The position numbers were made by a program, and so were the translations under genes. From assembly GCF_900631945.1 (NCBI RefSeq), contig NZ_UZWE01000029.1:124001-188000 (forward strand): a stretch of 64,000 nt of DNA, read 5' to 3'. Shown here one piece after another: positions 18,047 to 28,276 of the stretch. The notes beneath the pieces were generated by a model. The model saw nothing but the letters and a program-made list of their open reading frames with translations. It was not told the origin of the DNA and searched no databases. Position 1 is the stretch's first letter, and the number at the start of each line of letters is the position of its first letter. The DNA comes from Paracoccus haematequi. GTDB taxonomy: Bacteria > Pseudomonadota > Alphaproteobacteria > Rhodobacterales > Rhodobacteraceae.

Positions 18047-19678
18047 GTGACCCAGACCCAGCCCATCCCCCAGCAGATCTGGCCCGACGACCTGGCCGCC
18101 CGCTATCGCCAGCGGGGATACTGGCGGGGCGAGACGTTCGGCCAGATGCTGCGCGACCGCGCCGCCCGGCACCCGGATCGGCTGGCGGTGGTGGACGGCG
18201 CCAACCGCTGGACCTATGCCGATCTGCTGGCGCGCGCCGAATCGGCCGCCGGGGGTTATCTGACGCTGGGCCTGCGTCCGGGGGACCGGGTTCTGGTGCA
18301 GATCCCCAATATCGCGCCGTTCTTTCCGGCGGTCTTCGGGCTGTTCCTGGCGGGGCTGATCCCGGTCTATGCGCTGCCCGCGCACCGCCAGACCGAACTG
18401 ATCCATTTCGCCGCCCGCTCGGGCGCGAAGGCCATGGTGATCGCCGACCGGCACGAGGGCTTCGACTATCGCCCGCTGGCCGATCTGGTCCGGGCCGAGG
18501 CCCCCGGCATCGCCCATGTCGTGGTCATCGGCGAGCCGGGCGGCGGTCATGTTCCCTTCGACAGCCTGCAAGCCGGTCCCGGATTGCCGCAGGTCGATCC
18601 GTCCTCGGTCGCGTTTCTGCAAATCTCGGGCGGGTCCACGGGCCTGTCCAAGCTGATCCCCCGGACGCATGACGACTATATCTACAGCTTCCGCGAAAGC
18701 GCGCGGATCTGCGGGCTGACCGGCGACAGCGTGTATCTGTGCGCGCTGCCCGTCGCCCATAACTTCCCGATGAGCTCGCCCGGCGTCTTCGGGGCGCTTC
18801 ATGCGGGCGCGCGGGTGGTGATGGCGCCGAACCCGGCTGCGGAAACCGCCTTCTCGCTGATCGCGCGCGAAGGGGTGACGATCACCGGCGTGGTGCCGCC
18901 CGTGGCGCTGCTGTGGATGGCGGCGGCGGCCAAGACCCCGCACGACCTGTCCAGCCTGCAAGTGTTGCAGGTCGGCGGCGCCAAGTTCATCCCCGAGGCC
19001 GCCGCCCGCGTCCGCCCGACCCTGGGCTGCACGCTGCAACAGGTCTTCGGCATGGCGGAAGGGCTGGTGAACTATACCCGCCTGGACGATCCTGAGGAGA
19101 TCGTCACCGGCACCCAGGGCCGCCCGATCAGCCCCGACGACGAGCTGCTGATCCTGGACGACAACGGCGATCCCGTGCCCGAGGGCGAGCCGGGCCATCT
19201 GCTGACGCGCGGCCCCTATACGATCCGCGCCTATCACAACGATCCGTCGGCCAACGCGCGCAGCTTCACGCCCGACGGCTTCTATCGCACCGGCGACATC
19301 GTGAAGCGGCTGCCCGGCGGCTATCTGGTGGTGCAGGGCCGGGCGGGCGATCACATCAACCGCGCGGGCGAGAAGATTTCCGCCGAAGAGATCGAGGATC
19401 ACCTGCTGGCCCATCCGGCGGTCTTCGACGCCGCCGTGGTTTCCATTCCCGACGAGTTCCTGGGAGAACGAAGCTGCGCCTTCGTCATCGCCGCCGAGGG
19501 CGCCAGCCCGCGCGCGCCGGAGCTGAAGGCCTTCATGCGCGGGCGGGGGGTTGCCGACTTCAAGGTGCCCGACCAGGTGGTCTTCGTCCCCGAATTCCAG
19601 ACCACCGCCGTCGGCAAGATCAGCCGCAACGTCCTGCGCGCCGAATTGCGAAGCCGCTATCTGAAGGAAACCACATGA
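18047..19678 (+). CDS. entE: 2,3-dihydroxybenzoate (or salicylate)-AMP ligase
   Basis: A 543-aa adenylating enzyme that activates an aryl acid with ATP and loads it on the aryl carrier protein; EntE itself is 536 aa. Visible motifs: the phosphate loop [16 protein letters not shown] near 200, [12 protein letters not shown] near 240 (as in DhbE/EntE), [12 protein letters not shown] near 338, the YRTGD hinge near 415 and the catalytic Lys in GKISRN near 525. The start is a GTG at 18047 with GGAAGG about 9 bp upstream; a nearby ATG is out of frame. Its stop overlaps the carrier-protein start (ATGA). Dihydroxybenzoate is more likely than salicylate from the resemblance to EntE, but this is not proven. 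Confidence 0.83.
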   Translation: MTQTQPIPQQIWPDDLAARYRQRGYWRGETFGQMLRDRAARHPDRLAVVDGANRWTYADLLARAESAAGGYLTLGLRPGDRVLVQIPNIAPFFPAVFGLFLAGLIPVYALPAHRQTELIHFAARSGAKAMVIADRHEGFDYRPLADLVRAEAPGIAHVVVIGEPGGGHVPFDSLQAGPGLPQVDPSSVAFLQISGGSTGLSKLIPRTHDDYIYSFRESARICGLTGDSVYLCALPVAHNFPMSSPGVFGALHAGARVVMAPNPAAETAFSLIAREGVTITGVVPPVALLWMAAAAKTPHDLSSLQVLQVGGAKFIPEAAARVRPTLGCTLQQVFGMAEGLVNYTRLDDPEEIVTGTQGRPISPDDELLILDDNGDPVPEGEPGHLLTRGPYTIRAYHNDPSANARSFTPDGFYRTGDIVKRLPGGYLVVQGRAGDHINRAGEKISAEEIEDHLLAHPAVFDAAVVSIPDEFLGERSCAFVIAAEGASPRAPELKAFMRGRGVADFKVPDQVVFVPEFQTTAVGKISRNVLRAELRSRYLKETT

Positions 19679-19911
19679 CCCTCACGCTGGACCGGATGCG
19701 CGCCGATATCGCCAAGGCCATCCATATGGACCCTTCCGAGATTCGCGACGACGACCATCTGGGCGACCTGGGCCTGGATTCCCTGCGCCTGATGCGCCTG
19801 GTCCTGGCCTGGGAGGAGGCGGGCCTGACCGCCGATTTCAGCCTGTTCGCCGAATACGAGACGCTGGGCGACTGGTGGACCCATATCGTGGCGCCCGCTC
19901 AAGGTGCCTGA
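19675..19911 (+). CDS. Stand-alone aryl carrier protein
   Basis: A 78-aa carrier protein. The phosphopantetheine site is LGLDSLRLM, with Ser near residue 36. It would carry the aryl group from the AMP ligase to the condensation domain of the following synthetase. In enterobactin systems this domain is normally fused to isochorismatase (EntB); here it stands alone. It overlaps the ligase stop by four bases. Confidence 0.82.
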   Translation: MTLTLDRMRADIAKAIHMDPSEIRDDDHLGDLGLDSLRLMRLVLAWEEAGLTADFSLFAEYETLGDWWTHIVAPAQGA

Positions 19912-19912
19912 C

Positions 19913-22900
19913 ATGCGCCCCCTGACCGAGGCGCAGGAGGGGTTGTGGTATGCCCAGGCGCTTGACCAGACCAACCCGATCCTGAACACCGGGCAGTATC
20001 TGGACCTGCGCGGCCCGGTCGATCTGGAGGCTCTGCACCAGGCGCTGACCAGGACGCTGAGGGAAACCGAGGCGTTGCGCCTGCGCTTCCGCCAAGGCCC
20101 GCACGGCCCGGAACAATGGCTGGATCCCGCGCCGATCCTGCCCGCCCTCGTCCGCCCGGCCGACGAGGCCCAGGCCCATGCCGCCATGCGCGCCGACAGC
20201 GGCCGCGCCATCGACCTGGCGGCGGAACCGGCGGCGGCTTTCACGATCTTCGCTCTCGGTCCCGACCGGGTGCTGGTCTATGAACGCATCCACCATCTGG
20301 CGATCGACGGCTATGGCATGGTGCTGGTGACGAACCGGATCGGGGAACACTACTCGGCCATCGTGACCGGCGGCCCGGCGCCGTTGCCCTTTCCGCCGCT
20401 GGACCGCGCCCATGACGAAGATGCGGCCTATCGCGCATCCGACAGGCGCGCGCAGGACGCGGCATGGTGGCAGGCCCGGCTGGCGGGCCTGCCCGAGGTG
20501 ACGGGTCCGGCGACCGGGACCGCCGTCAGCGCCCATCATTTCCTGCGCGAAAGCCGCTGGCTGGACGCGGGCCTGCTGGCGCGGCTGGCCGATTTCTCTG
20601 ACACCCATCGGCTGGGCTGGCCGGACGCGCTGACCGGGTTGACCGGCGCCTATCTGGCCCGCTGGACGGGCGGCAGCGCCGTGATCGGCGTTCCCTTCAT
20701 GGCCCGGATGGGGCGCAAGATCGCGCGCCTGCCCTGCATGGCGATGAACGTCCTGCCGCAGCAGGTCACCCCCGACGAGGAGGCGCCGCTGGCCGACTGG
20801 CTGTCGGGCCTGGCCCGCGACATGGCCCAGGCGCGCCGCCACGGCCTGTATCGCAGCGAATATCTGCGCCGCGACCTGGGCCTGATCGGCGGATCGCGCA
20901 GGCTGTACGGCCCGCTGGTCAACGTTCAGCCCTTCGACCGCGCGCCGCGTTTCGCGGGTTTGCAGGTCGGCCTGCATATCCTGGGCGCGGGGGCCGTGGA
21001 CGACCTGACCCTGACCTTCCGGGGCGATCCGCAATCGGGCCTGCTGTTCGAGGTGGACGCGAACCCGACCCTTTATTCCCCGCAGGACGTGGCCGGTCAT
21101 TCGGCCCGCCTGCCCGAATTCCTCGCCGCCGCCCTGGACGCCGCGACCCTGGCCCCCGTGCCGACCGCCAGCCGGGCCGAGATCGCCGCTGCCGCAGCCG
21201 TCAACGCGACCGACCGTCCGATCCCCGACACCACCCTTGCGGCGCTGATCCAGGCGCAGATCGCCGCGACCCCCGATGCGCCCGCCGTGACCTTCGGCGA
21301 CAGCACGATCAGCTTCGCGGATCTTGACCGCCGCAGCGCCGCATTGGCGGCGCATCTGGCCGGGATGGGGGCGGGTCCGGGGCGGATCGTGGCCGTCGCG
21401 CTGGAACGGTCGCTGAACCTGCCGGTGGTGCTGCTGGCGATCCTGCGGGCGGGCGCGGCCTATCTGCCGCTGGACCCGGATCATCCGCCCGACCGCATCG
21501 CGCGGATTCTGTCGATGGCCCGGCCGGTTGCGGTGATAACCTCACTCGATCTCAAGGCGCTGTTCCCGGCCGATGCGCCGCTGCTGACCGACTGGCCGGA
21601 CCACGGGACCGCCCCGGCCCGGCCCGCACCGGACGACATGGCCTATGTCATCTTCACCTCGGGTTCGACGGGGGAACCCAAGGGCGTGGTCATCGATCAC
21701 CGCGCCATCGTCAACCGCCTGCTGTGGATGCGCGATCACTACGGCATCGACGCATCCGACCGCATCCTGCAAAAGACCCCTGCCACCTTCGACGTGTCGG
21801 TGTGGGAGTTCTTCCTGCCGATGATCGCGGGGGCCGAACTGGTGATGGCCCCGCCCGGCGCGCATCGCGATCCCTCGGCCATCGCCGCGCTGATCCGCCG
21901 CCACGCGATCACCACGCTGCATTTCGTGCCCTCGATGCTGTCGGCCTTTCTGGCCGCGCCCGCGTCCCAGGGTCTGGCCCTGCGCCGGGTCTTCTGTTCG
22001 GGCGAGGAACTGACCGCCGATCAGCGCAGCCGGTTCCACGCCCGCATCCGGGCAGAGCTGCACAACCTCTATGGCCCGACCGAGGCCGCCGTCGATGTCA
22101 GCTTCTGGCCCGCCGGGCCGGAGGATGCCTCGAACCCGCTGCCCATCGGCTGGCCGGTCTGGAATACCGCGCTGCATGTCCTGGACGACCGGATGCGCCC
22201 GGTCCCGCCGGGGCTGGCGGGGCATCTGTATCTGGGCGGGGCGCAGCTTGCGCGCGGCTATCTGGGCCGGGACGACCTGACGGCGCAGCGCTTCATCGCC
22301 GCGCCGGACGGGACGCGGCTTTACGCAACGGGCGATCTGGCGCGCAGGCGGCATGACGGGGCCGTGGTCTATCTGGGCCGGTCCGACCATCAGGTGAAGA
22401 TCCGCGGGCTGCGGATCGAGCTGGGCGAGATCGAAGCCGCCGTCATGGCCTCGGGCCTCGCCCGCGAATGCGTCGTCCTGGCGCGAGAGGATCGGGCAGG
22501 CGAGAAGCGCCTGGTGGGCTATGTCGTGCCCTCGGGGGGCGATCCGGCGGGGCTGTCCGCGCATCTGGCCGCCAGCCTGCCCGCCTATATGGTTCCCGCC
22601 GCCTGGGTCATGCTGGACGCCTTGCCCGTCACGTCGAACGGCAAACTGGACCGCAAGGCGCTGCCCGCGCCGGAATTCTCGGCCGCCGGGCGCGCGGCGC
22701 AGACGGAGACCGAACACCTGCTGTCCCGCCTGTATGCCGAGGTTCTGCACCTGCCCGACCTGCCTGGCGCCCAGGCCGATTTCTTCGCGCTTGGCGGCGA
22801 TTCCCTGTCCGCCGTCCGCCTGTGCCTGCGGATCGAGGAGGAAACCGGCCGCGATCCCGGCCTTGGCACGATCTTCGAGCATCCGGTGCTGGAGCTTCTG

Positions 22901-23770
22901 GCCGCCGCGTTTGAGAAAGCACATCAGGATGACGGCCTCAGCCCCTTGATCCTGCTTGCAGATGGCGATCCGGCGGCATCGCCGCTGTTCCTGATTCATC
23001 CGGCGGGCGGCATCGCCTGGGGCTATCGCCACCTGGCCCGGCTGATCGCGCCCGCGCGGCGGGTCTGGGGGGTGCAGCACCCGGCGCTTGACCTGACGGT
23101 GCCGCTGCCCGACAGCCTTCAGGCCCTGGCGCGGGACTATGCGGCGCGGATCGCGGCGGTGGCCCCTGACGGGCCGGTCCATCTCGCCGGTTGGTCGGTG
23201 GGCGGCATCCTGGCGCAGTCCGTGGCCATCGAGCTTGCCGCGCATGGGCGGCAGGCCGGCCTGGTCGCCGCGTTGGACAGCTATCCCGCCGATGTCTGGC
23301 GCAATGAGCCGGAACCCGATCCCGTCGCCGCCCTGCGCGCGCTGCTGGCCATCGCGGGCCACGACCCGGACGCGCATCGGGATCTGGACACGCGGCAAAA
23401 GGTCGTGGCCTTCCTGCGCGCGGGCGACACCGCGCTTGGCGCGCTGCCCGAAGCCGTGCTGGACGGCGTGGTCCGCACCGTCACCGACACCAACCGCCTG
23501 GTGCGCGGCCATCACCACCGGCATTGGCCCGGCAGGCTGACCCATATCCGCGCGGGTCTGGACCACCGGGACCGCGACCTGCGCGCCGGGATGTGGCGGG
23601 CCTATGCGACCCATGTCGAGGAACTGTCGGTGCCGTTCCTGCATCCCGCCATGACCTCGGCCGCCGCCTCGGCGCTGATCGCGCCGATGCTGGCCGCGCG
23701 GATGGATCAGGCTGACGCGGCGGCGAAGGGCAGCGCCAGCGGCAGGGATCCGGCGATCGTCTCGATGTGA
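19913..23770 (+). CDS. entF: EntF-like non-ribosomal peptide synthetase (C-A-T-TE), predicted for serine
   Basis: A 1285-aa synthetase. The condensation domain (about 5-425) has HHLAIDG near residue 127. The adenylation domain (about 445-935) has FTSGSTGEPKG near 580. Its pocket residues, read from FDVSVWEFF, TLHFVPSM, RRVFCSGEE and LYGPTEAAVDV, agree with the EntF serine code. The carrier domain has FFALGGDSL, with Ser near 965, and the thioesterase has GWSVGG, with Ser near 1094. The expected product is an oligomer of aryl-acyl serine such as a tri-catecholate. The ATG at 19913 is preferred over a GTG at 19904 because AAGG lies 8 bp upstream. No MbtH-like gene is nearby, although EntF enzymes often need one. 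The last 64 bp overlap the convergent esterase gene. Confidence 0.85.
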   Translation: MRPLTEAQEGLWYAQALDQTNPILNTGQYLDLRGPVDLEALHQALTRTLRETEALRLRFRQGPHGPEQWLDPAPILPALVRPADEAQAHAAMRADSGRAIDLAAEPAAAFTIFALGPDRVLVYERIHHLAIDGYGMVLVTNRIGEHYSAIVTGGPAPLPFPPLDRAHDEDAAYRASDRRAQDAAWWQARLAGLPEVTGPATGTAVSAHHFLRESRWLDAGLLARLADFSDTHRLGWPDALTGLTGAYLARWTGGSAVIGVPFMARMGRKIARLPCMAMNVLPQQVTPDEEAPLADWLSGLARDMAQARRHGLYRSEYLRRDLGLIGGSRRLYGPLVNVQPFDRAPRFAGLQVGLHILGAGAVDDLTLTFRGDPQSGLLFEVDANPTLYSPQDVAGHSARLPEFLAAALDAATLAPVPTASRAEIAAAAAVNATDRPIPDTTLAALIQAQIAATPDAPAVTFGDSTISFADLDRRSAALAAHLAGMGAGPGRIVAVALERSLNLPVVLLAILRAGAAYLPLDPDHPPDRIARILSMARPVAVITSLDLKALFPADAPLLTDWPDHGTAPARPAPDDMAYVIFTSGSTGEPKGVVIDHRAIVNRLLWMRDHYGIDASDRILQKTPATFDVSVWEFFLPMIAGAELVMAPPGAHRDPSAIAALIRRHAITTLHFVPSMLSAFLAAPASQGLALRRVFCSGEELTADQRSRFHARIRAELHNLYGPTEAAVDVSFWPAGPEDASNPLPIGWPVWNTALHVLDDRMRPVPPGLAGHLYLGGAQLARGYLGRDDLTAQRFIAAPDGTRLYATGDLARRRHDGAVVYLGRSDHQVKIRGLRIELGEIEAAVMASGLARECVVLAREDRAGEKRLVGYVVPSGGDPAGLSAHLAASLPAYMVPAAWVMLDALPVTSNGKLDRKALPAPEFSAAGRAAQTETEHLLSRLYAEVLHLPDLPGAQADFFALGGDSLSAVRLCLRIEEETGRDPGLGTIFEHPVLELLAAAFEKAHQDDGLSPLILLADGDPAASPLFLIHPAGGIAWGYRHLARLIAPARRVWGVQHPALDLTVPLPDSLQALARDYAARIAAVAPDGPVHLAGWSVGGILAQSVAIELAAHGRQAGLVAALDSYPADVWRNEPEPDPVAALRALLAIAGHDPDAHRDLDTRQKVVAFLRAGDTALGALPEAVLDGVVRTVTDTNRLVRGHHHRHWPGRLTHIRAGLDHRDRDLRAGMWRAYATHVEELSVPFLHPAMTSAAASALIAPMLAARMDQADAAAKGSASGRDPAIVSM

Positions 23771-24564
23771 ATCAGTCCCGGCAGGACGTGGACCTGCGGC
23801 GACAACCCGTTGCGGTCGCGCAGGTCGGCCACGAACTGCATCGTCGCGGGGGCCGGGCCGTCGGGTGGCGGGCCGTCGCTGCCCGACCGCTTTTCCCGGT
23901 CGCCCAGGGCAACCAGCAGGGGCGGCGGCGCCGTCATCCGCTCCGCGCGGTCGGCCACCCGCCGGATCAGCGCCTCGTCCCACCAGATCGACGGGCTGAT
24001 CGCGGCATATCGCGCAAAGGCATCGGGCCGGGTCAGCAGCGCATACAGCGTGAACAGCCCGCCGAAGGAATGGCCCCACAGCGCGCGCCGGGCCGGATCG
24101 ACGGGGGCCGCGCTTTCGGCCGCCGCGCGCAGCGGGCCGGTCAGCCGGTCCAAGAACTGCGCCGCGCCCCCGGCCATGCGGCCCGGATGAACCGGATCGG
24201 GGCGGATGCCGTCGCCCGTGCCCCCCGATGCGGAAAAGTCGGGCGCGGTGAAGTCCAGCGTGCGCTGTTCGCGGGCGAATTGCCGGTCGGTGTCATAGCC
24301 GACGCCCGCCAGAATCAGCCCCGGCACCATCGCCAGGTGATCGGGCGTCAGGAAGTCGAAGGCGGCGTTGCCGTCCAGCAGATACAGGATCGGCCAGCCC
24401 GCCGCCGGGGGCGTGCCGCGCGGCACGGCAAGAAACAGCCGGTGCCCCGGACCCGCGTTCACGACAGTTTGCGACAAAGAATGTGTCGGCACCTCGGCAT
24501 CGAAAATCCGCAAGCCCGCGTGCTTGCGCGCATGGTCCGGCCCGACTTTTCCGGTGTTGTGCAT
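23707..24564 (-). CDS. Siderophore esterase (IroE/Fes/BesA-like alpha/beta hydrolase)
   Basis: A 285-aa hydrolase that probably cleaves the ester bonds of the ferric or free siderophore to release iron or trim the backbone. The nucleophile elbow is GHSFGG near residue 153, and a SPSIWWDE segment typical of this family follows near 186. A His near the C-terminus (PGLIHIETI) could complete the triad. The ATG at 24564 has TAAGGG about 7 bp upstream; there is no clear signal peptide, so it is probably cytoplasmic. The gene faces the synthetase and overlaps its 3' end by 64 bp, and diverges from the beta-propeller gene. Confidence 0.78.
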   Translation of the reverse strand: MHNTGKVGPDHARKHAGLRIFDAEVPTHSLSQTVVNAGPGHRLFLAVPRGTPPAAGWPILYLLDGNAAFDFLTPDHLAMVPGLILAGVGYDTDRQFAREQRTLDFTAPDFSASGGTGDGIRPDPVHPGRMAGGAAQFLDRLTGPLRAAAESAAPVDPARRALWGHSFGGLFTLYALLTRPDAFARYAAISPSIWWDEALIRRVADRAERMTAPPPLLVALGDREKRSGSDGPPPDGPAPATMQFVADLRDRNGLSPQVHVLPGLIHIETIAGSLPLALPFAAASA

Positions 24565-24694
24565 TCGATCCCTTACCATTTTCCTGGCGGACAAGGTTGA
24601 CAAACTTCGTCGGGAATATACTGCTGCCCGCGATCGAAGCCAGCCCGGATGCCGGACAAGCCTGAAAAGCGATCCATTCTTCAAGGAGATCACG

Positions 24695-26101
24695 ATGGCA
24701 ACCCTTTCTCGCCGCCCCGTCCGCGCCCTGTTCGGCGCCTCTGTCCTGGCCCTGATGCTGGCCGCAGGCCCCGTCGCCGCCGAAACCATCTTCACGCCCA
24801 CCTCTGACGGGTTTGTCGGCGATGTTTCCGCCTCGGCCCCAGAACGCGCGCCAATCTATGCGGGCACGAAAGTCACCATCTCGGGCGAGGATCTGGCCCC
24901 TGGCCAGCAGATCACCCTGATGCGCGGCACCACGGTGCTGAACGCCGACGGGCCGCTGACCGTGGCCGAAGACGGCACCTTCAGCTTCGACGTGACCGTG
25001 GACGAGGAAGCGGCCACCGGCCTGCAACCCATCGTCGTCATCGGCGAAAATCCGGCGGCGGCGACGGTGGTGGACCTGAAGGTCTCGCCGCAGATCCCGG
25101 TGTCGGGGGCCGAACAGTTCACCATCCTCAGCCAGCCGGTGACGCGCGGGCTGTATCAGGTGGCCTACAGCCCGAAATCCGACGCGCTGTTCGTCACCGC
25201 CGCCGTGGGACGCCCGCCGGTCAAGGAATCGGCGCTTGTGAAGGTGAACCCGGACACGCTGGAAACTGTCGCCTCGGTCGCCCCCGAGGCCGCCCCCGCG
25301 CGCGAGGATGGCAGCGACGGCGGGGTCTTCGCGGTCTATGGCGTCGCGGTCGATGACGCGAACGGCACCGTCTGGGTGACCAACACCCGCCAGAACACGG
25401 TGGCGGTCTATCGGCAGGACGATCTGTCGCTGGTCAAGCAGTTCGAACCCGGCGCCGCCACCCATGGCCGCGACGTGGTGATCGACGAGGCGAACGGCCG
25501 CGCCTATGTCAGCACCAGCCTCACCCCGGAAATCCTGGTCTTCGACACCAAGACGCTGGAGCCGCTGGACCCGATCACCGTGCAGTCCGCCATCCGCGGC
25601 GAGGATTTCGGGACCATGGCCCTGGATCTGGACGCCCAGTCCGGCAAGCTGGTCACGGTCAGCCTGAACACGCCCGAAGCCGCCGTCATCGACCTGAAAA
25701 GCGGCGAGGTGAAGGTGATCCCGGCGAAAGGCGCGCAGGGCGCGTCCGGCGCGGCCTATGACGCCCAGGACGGGCTGATCTTCGTCGCCTCGCAACAGAC
25801 CGACAACCTGCTGATCCTCAAGGCCGACACGGGCGAGGTTCTGCATGATGTCGAGGTCGGCGCGGGTCCGCTGAACGTCACCTTCGAACCCGTCAGCCGC
25901 CGTGCCTTCGTCGCCAATCGCGGGTCGGGCACGATCACGGTTGTGGATACCCAGGGCCAGATCGTCGCCAATCTGGATGCGGGCAGCTTCCCGAACCAGT
26001 TGCGCGCCGACGGCAAGGGCAATGTCTATGCCGTGAACAAGTCGCGCGGCGAAAACGACGAGGCGGGCGACCGCGTGTGGCGCATCCACGCCGCCGACTG
26101 A
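24695..26101 (+). CDS. Periplasmic YncE-like beta-propeller protein
   Basis: A 468-aa exported protein. The signal peptide ends GPVAAE near residue 30. An N-terminal beta-sandwich (about 30-130) precedes repeated propeller blades with GVAVDDANGTVWVTN, DVVIDEANGRAYV and RRAFVANRGSGTITVVD, as in YncE-type proteins. Such genes often accompany TonB-dependent siderophore receptors, but the biochemical role is not known. AAGGAG precedes the ATG at 24695. A stable hairpin separates it from the uptake genes. Confidence 0.7.
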   Translation: MATLSRRPVRALFGASVLALMLAAGPVAAETIFTPTSDGFVGDVSASAPERAPIYAGTKVTISGEDLAPGQQITLMRGTTVLNADGPLTVAEDGTFSFDVTVDEEAATGLQPIVVIGENPAAATVVDLKVSPQIPVSGAEQFTILSQPVTRGLYQVAYSPKSDALFVTAAVGRPPVKESALVKVNPDTLETVASVAPEAAPAREDGSDGGVFAVYGVAVDDANGTVWVTNTRQNTVAVYRQDDLSLVKQFEPGAATHGRDVVIDEANGRAYVSTSLTPEILVFDTKTLEPLDPITVQSAIRGEDFGTMALDLDAQSGKLVTVSLNTPEAAVIDLKSGEVKVIPAKGAQGASGAAYDAQDGLIFVASQQTDNLLILKADTGEVLHDVEVGAGPLNVTFEPVSRRAFVANRGSGTITVVDTQGQIVANLDAGSFPNQLRADGKGNVYAVNKSRGENDEAGDRVWRIHAAD

Positions 26102-26110
26102 TCCGAGACC

Positions 26111-26134
26111 GGCGCGGGCAGCAAAGCCCGCGCC
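26111..26134 (+). terminator. Hairpin between the beta-propeller and binding-protein genes
   Basis: A perfect 9-bp stem (GGCGCGGGC with GCCCGCGCC) and a 6-nt loop begin 10 bp after the stop. No T tract follows, so it may act as a processing or attenuation site rather than a full terminator. Confidence 0.45.
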
Positions 26135-26153
26135 ATCAGCTTAAGGAAAGCCC

Positions 26154-27242
26154 ATGCTTCTGCGTTCCCTTGCCCTTGCGGTCTGCACCGGCCTTGGCTT
26201 TCCGGCGTTTGCCGACATCACCGTCACCGACATCCTGGACAGGCAGGTGACGATCCCCGAACCCGCCCATCGGATCGTCCTGGGCGAGGGGCGGCACCTA
26301 GCGGTCCTGGGCCTGATCCACGACGATCCGGTGTCGCTGGTGGCGGGCTGGCGGCTGGAACGCGCCCTGGACGAGCCGACCATGGCCGCCTATCGCGCGA
26401 AATTCCCGGCCATCGACGCGATCCGGACGGTCGGCGGCGGCGCCCGCAGCATTTCCGCCGAAACCGTGATCGCGCTGCAACCCGACCTGCTGGTCATGTC
26501 GCTGATGGACGCGAACGACCCCGCCATGCAGCGGGCCCGCGACCAGATCGAGGCGGCGGGCATCCCGGTCGTGCATGTGGATTTCTTTTCCCATCCGCAG
26601 GAAAACGCGATCCCCAGCCTGTGGATCCTGGGCAAGCTGACCGGGGCCGAAACGCGGGCCGAGGAGTTCGCGCAGTTCTATCAGCAGCGCCTTGACCGCG
26701 TCCGCACCCGTCTGGCCGATCCGGCGATTTCCCGGCCAAGCGTGTTCTTTCACGTCCACGCGGCGCCGCAGGGATGCTGTTCCACGGTTGGGCAAGGGGT
26801 GTTTCACGACTTCATCGCCACGGCGGGCGGGCGCAACATCGCCGACGCCGCCACGGGCGTGCAGGCCAATGTCAGCCTGGAATACCTGATCGGCGCCGAT
26901 CCAGACTTCTACATCGCCACCGGCGGCACGCACATGGCCGCGCGCGGCGGGCTGGTGCTGGGGTCGGGCGTCGGCCCGGATCAGGCGCGCCGGACCTTCG
27001 GCGCGCTGATCGGGGCGCCCGGCTTCAACGCGCTGTCCGCCGTCCGCGACGGCCGTGCGGCGGGCGTCTGGCACATGTTCAACGACTCGCCGATCCACAT
27101 CGCGCTGATCGAATACCTGGCCAAGACCTTTCACCCCGACCTGTTCGCGGATCTTGACCCCGCCGCCACATTGGCCGAGATCGAGGCGCGGTTTTCGCCG
27201 GTGGCAGTGGACGGGACGTGGTGGATCGACAATCGGCAATAG
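26154..27242 (+). CDS. Siderophore ABC transporter, periplasmic binding protein (FepB/FecB-like)
   Basis: A 362-aa class III (helical backbone) binding protein. The signal peptide is MLLRSLALAVCTGLGFPAFA. The N-terminal lobe has the family phrase DILDRQVTIPEPAHRIV; the C-terminal lobe has NVSLEYLIGADPDFYIATGG. It likely captures the ferric catecholate made by the adjacent synthetase. AAGGAAA precedes the ATG. The 3' end overlaps the permease start by 25 bp. Confidence 0.8.
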   Translation: MLLRSLALAVCTGLGFPAFADITVTDILDRQVTIPEPAHRIVLGEGRHLAVLGLIHDDPVSLVAGWRLERALDEPTMAAYRAKFPAIDAIRTVGGGARSISAETVIALQPDLLVMSLMDANDPAMQRARDQIEAAGIPVVHVDFFSHPQENAIPSLWILGKLTGAETRAEEFAQFYQQRLDRVRTRLADPAISRPSVFFHVHAAPQGCCSTVGQGVFHDFIATAGGRNIADAATGVQANVSLEYLIGADPDFYIATGGTHMAARGGLVLGSGVGPDQARRTFGALIGAPGFNALSAVRDGRAAGVWHMFNDSPIHIALIEYLAKTFHPDLFADLDPAATLAEIEARFSPVAVDGTWWIDNRQ

Positions 27243-28276
27243 GCGGCGTCCTGCTGGATCGCTATCACCGGCAGAACCGGCGGCGCGCGGTTCTGCTGGG
27301 CGTGATGGTGGTGATGGCGGCGGTTGGCGTCGTGATGGACCTGATGACCGGCCCCGCGGGCCTGCCACTGGCCGATACGCTGCGCGCCCTGACCGGGGCC
27401 GAGGTTTCGCGCGCGACCGAGGTGATCGTCTGGCAGGTCCGCCTGCCCGTCGCCGCGATGGCCCTGTTGGTCGGCGCCGCCCTGGCGCTGTCGGGGGCGG
27501 AAATGCAGACCGTGCTGGAAAACCCGCTGGCAGAGCCGTTCACGCTGGGCGTGTCGGCCTCGGCCGCCCTGGGTGCGGCCACGGCGGTCGTGCTGGGCAT
27601 GACGCTGCCCTTCCTGCCCGCGCAATGGTCGATTTCCGCCAATGCCTTCCTGTTCTCGCTTGGCGCCCTGATGCTGCTGCAACTGCTGGGCCGGTTGCGC
27701 GGCGGCGGACCCGAGGTGCTGATCCTGTTCGGCATCGCGCTGAATTTCGCGGCGGGCGCGTTCCTGTCGATCCTGCAATTCGTGGCATCCGCCGATGCGT
27801 TGCAGCAGCTGGTGTTCTGGACCATGGGCAGCCTCGCCTCGGCCACCTGGCAGGGGGTCACGGCCCTCGTCCTGGTGCTGGCGGCGTGCGTCCCCTTTTC
27901 GATCCGCGCCGCCTGGCAGCTGACCGCCCTGCGCATGGGCGAGGATCAGGCCCGCAGTTTCGGCGTCGATGTCGATGCCCTGCGCCGCTGGGCGCTGCTG
28001 CGGGTCGGGCTGCTGGCCGCGACGGCGGTGTCGCTGGTGGGTGTGATCGGCTTCGTGGGCCTGGCCGGGCCGCATATCGCCCGGATGCTGGTGGGCGAGG
28101 ATCACCGCTTCTTCCTGCCCGCCAGCCTGCTGACCGGCGCCCTGGTCATGTCGCTGGCCTCGACGCTGTCCAAGATGGTGGTGCCGGGCGTCCTGCTGCC
28201 GGTGGGGCTGGTCACGTCGCTGATCGGGCTGCCGATCTTCTTCTGGCTGATCCTGCGCGGGCGGGCGCGGCGATGA
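27218..28276 (+). CDS. Siderophore ABC transporter, FecCD-family permease
   Basis: A 352-aa permease with about ten hydrophobic helices. It carries the FecCD signatures VRLPVAAMALLVGAALALSG with NPLAEPFTLGVSASAALGA, and GFVGLAGPHIARMLVG, which is the ATPase-contact loop. The start is a GTG at 27218 inside the binding-protein gene. Only one permease is encoded, so it probably works as a homodimer, in contrast to the FepD-FepG pair. Confidence 0.82.
   Translation: MVDRQSAIGGVLLDRYHRQNRRRAVLLGVMVVMAAVGVVMDLMTGPAGLPLADTLRALTGAEVSRATEVIVWQVRLPVAAMALLVGAALALSGAEMQTVLENPLAEPFTLGVSASAALGAATAVVLGMTLPFLPAQWSISANAFLFSLGALMLLQLLGRLRGGGPEVLILFGIALNFAAGAFLSILQFVASADALQQLVFWTMGSLASATWQGVTALVLVLAACVPFSIRAAWQLTALRMGEDQARSFGVDVDALRRWALLRVGLLAATAVSLVGVIGFVGLAGPHIARMLVGEDHRFFLPASLLTGALVMSLASTLSKMVVPGVLLPVGLVTSLIGLPIFFWLILRGRARR

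Noticed and set aside
24565-24694. Fur-type or other iron box between the esterase and beta-propeller genes
   Set aside because: There is a TTGACA at about 24598, but no convincing -10 at proper spacing and no clear palindrome of a known iron regulator.
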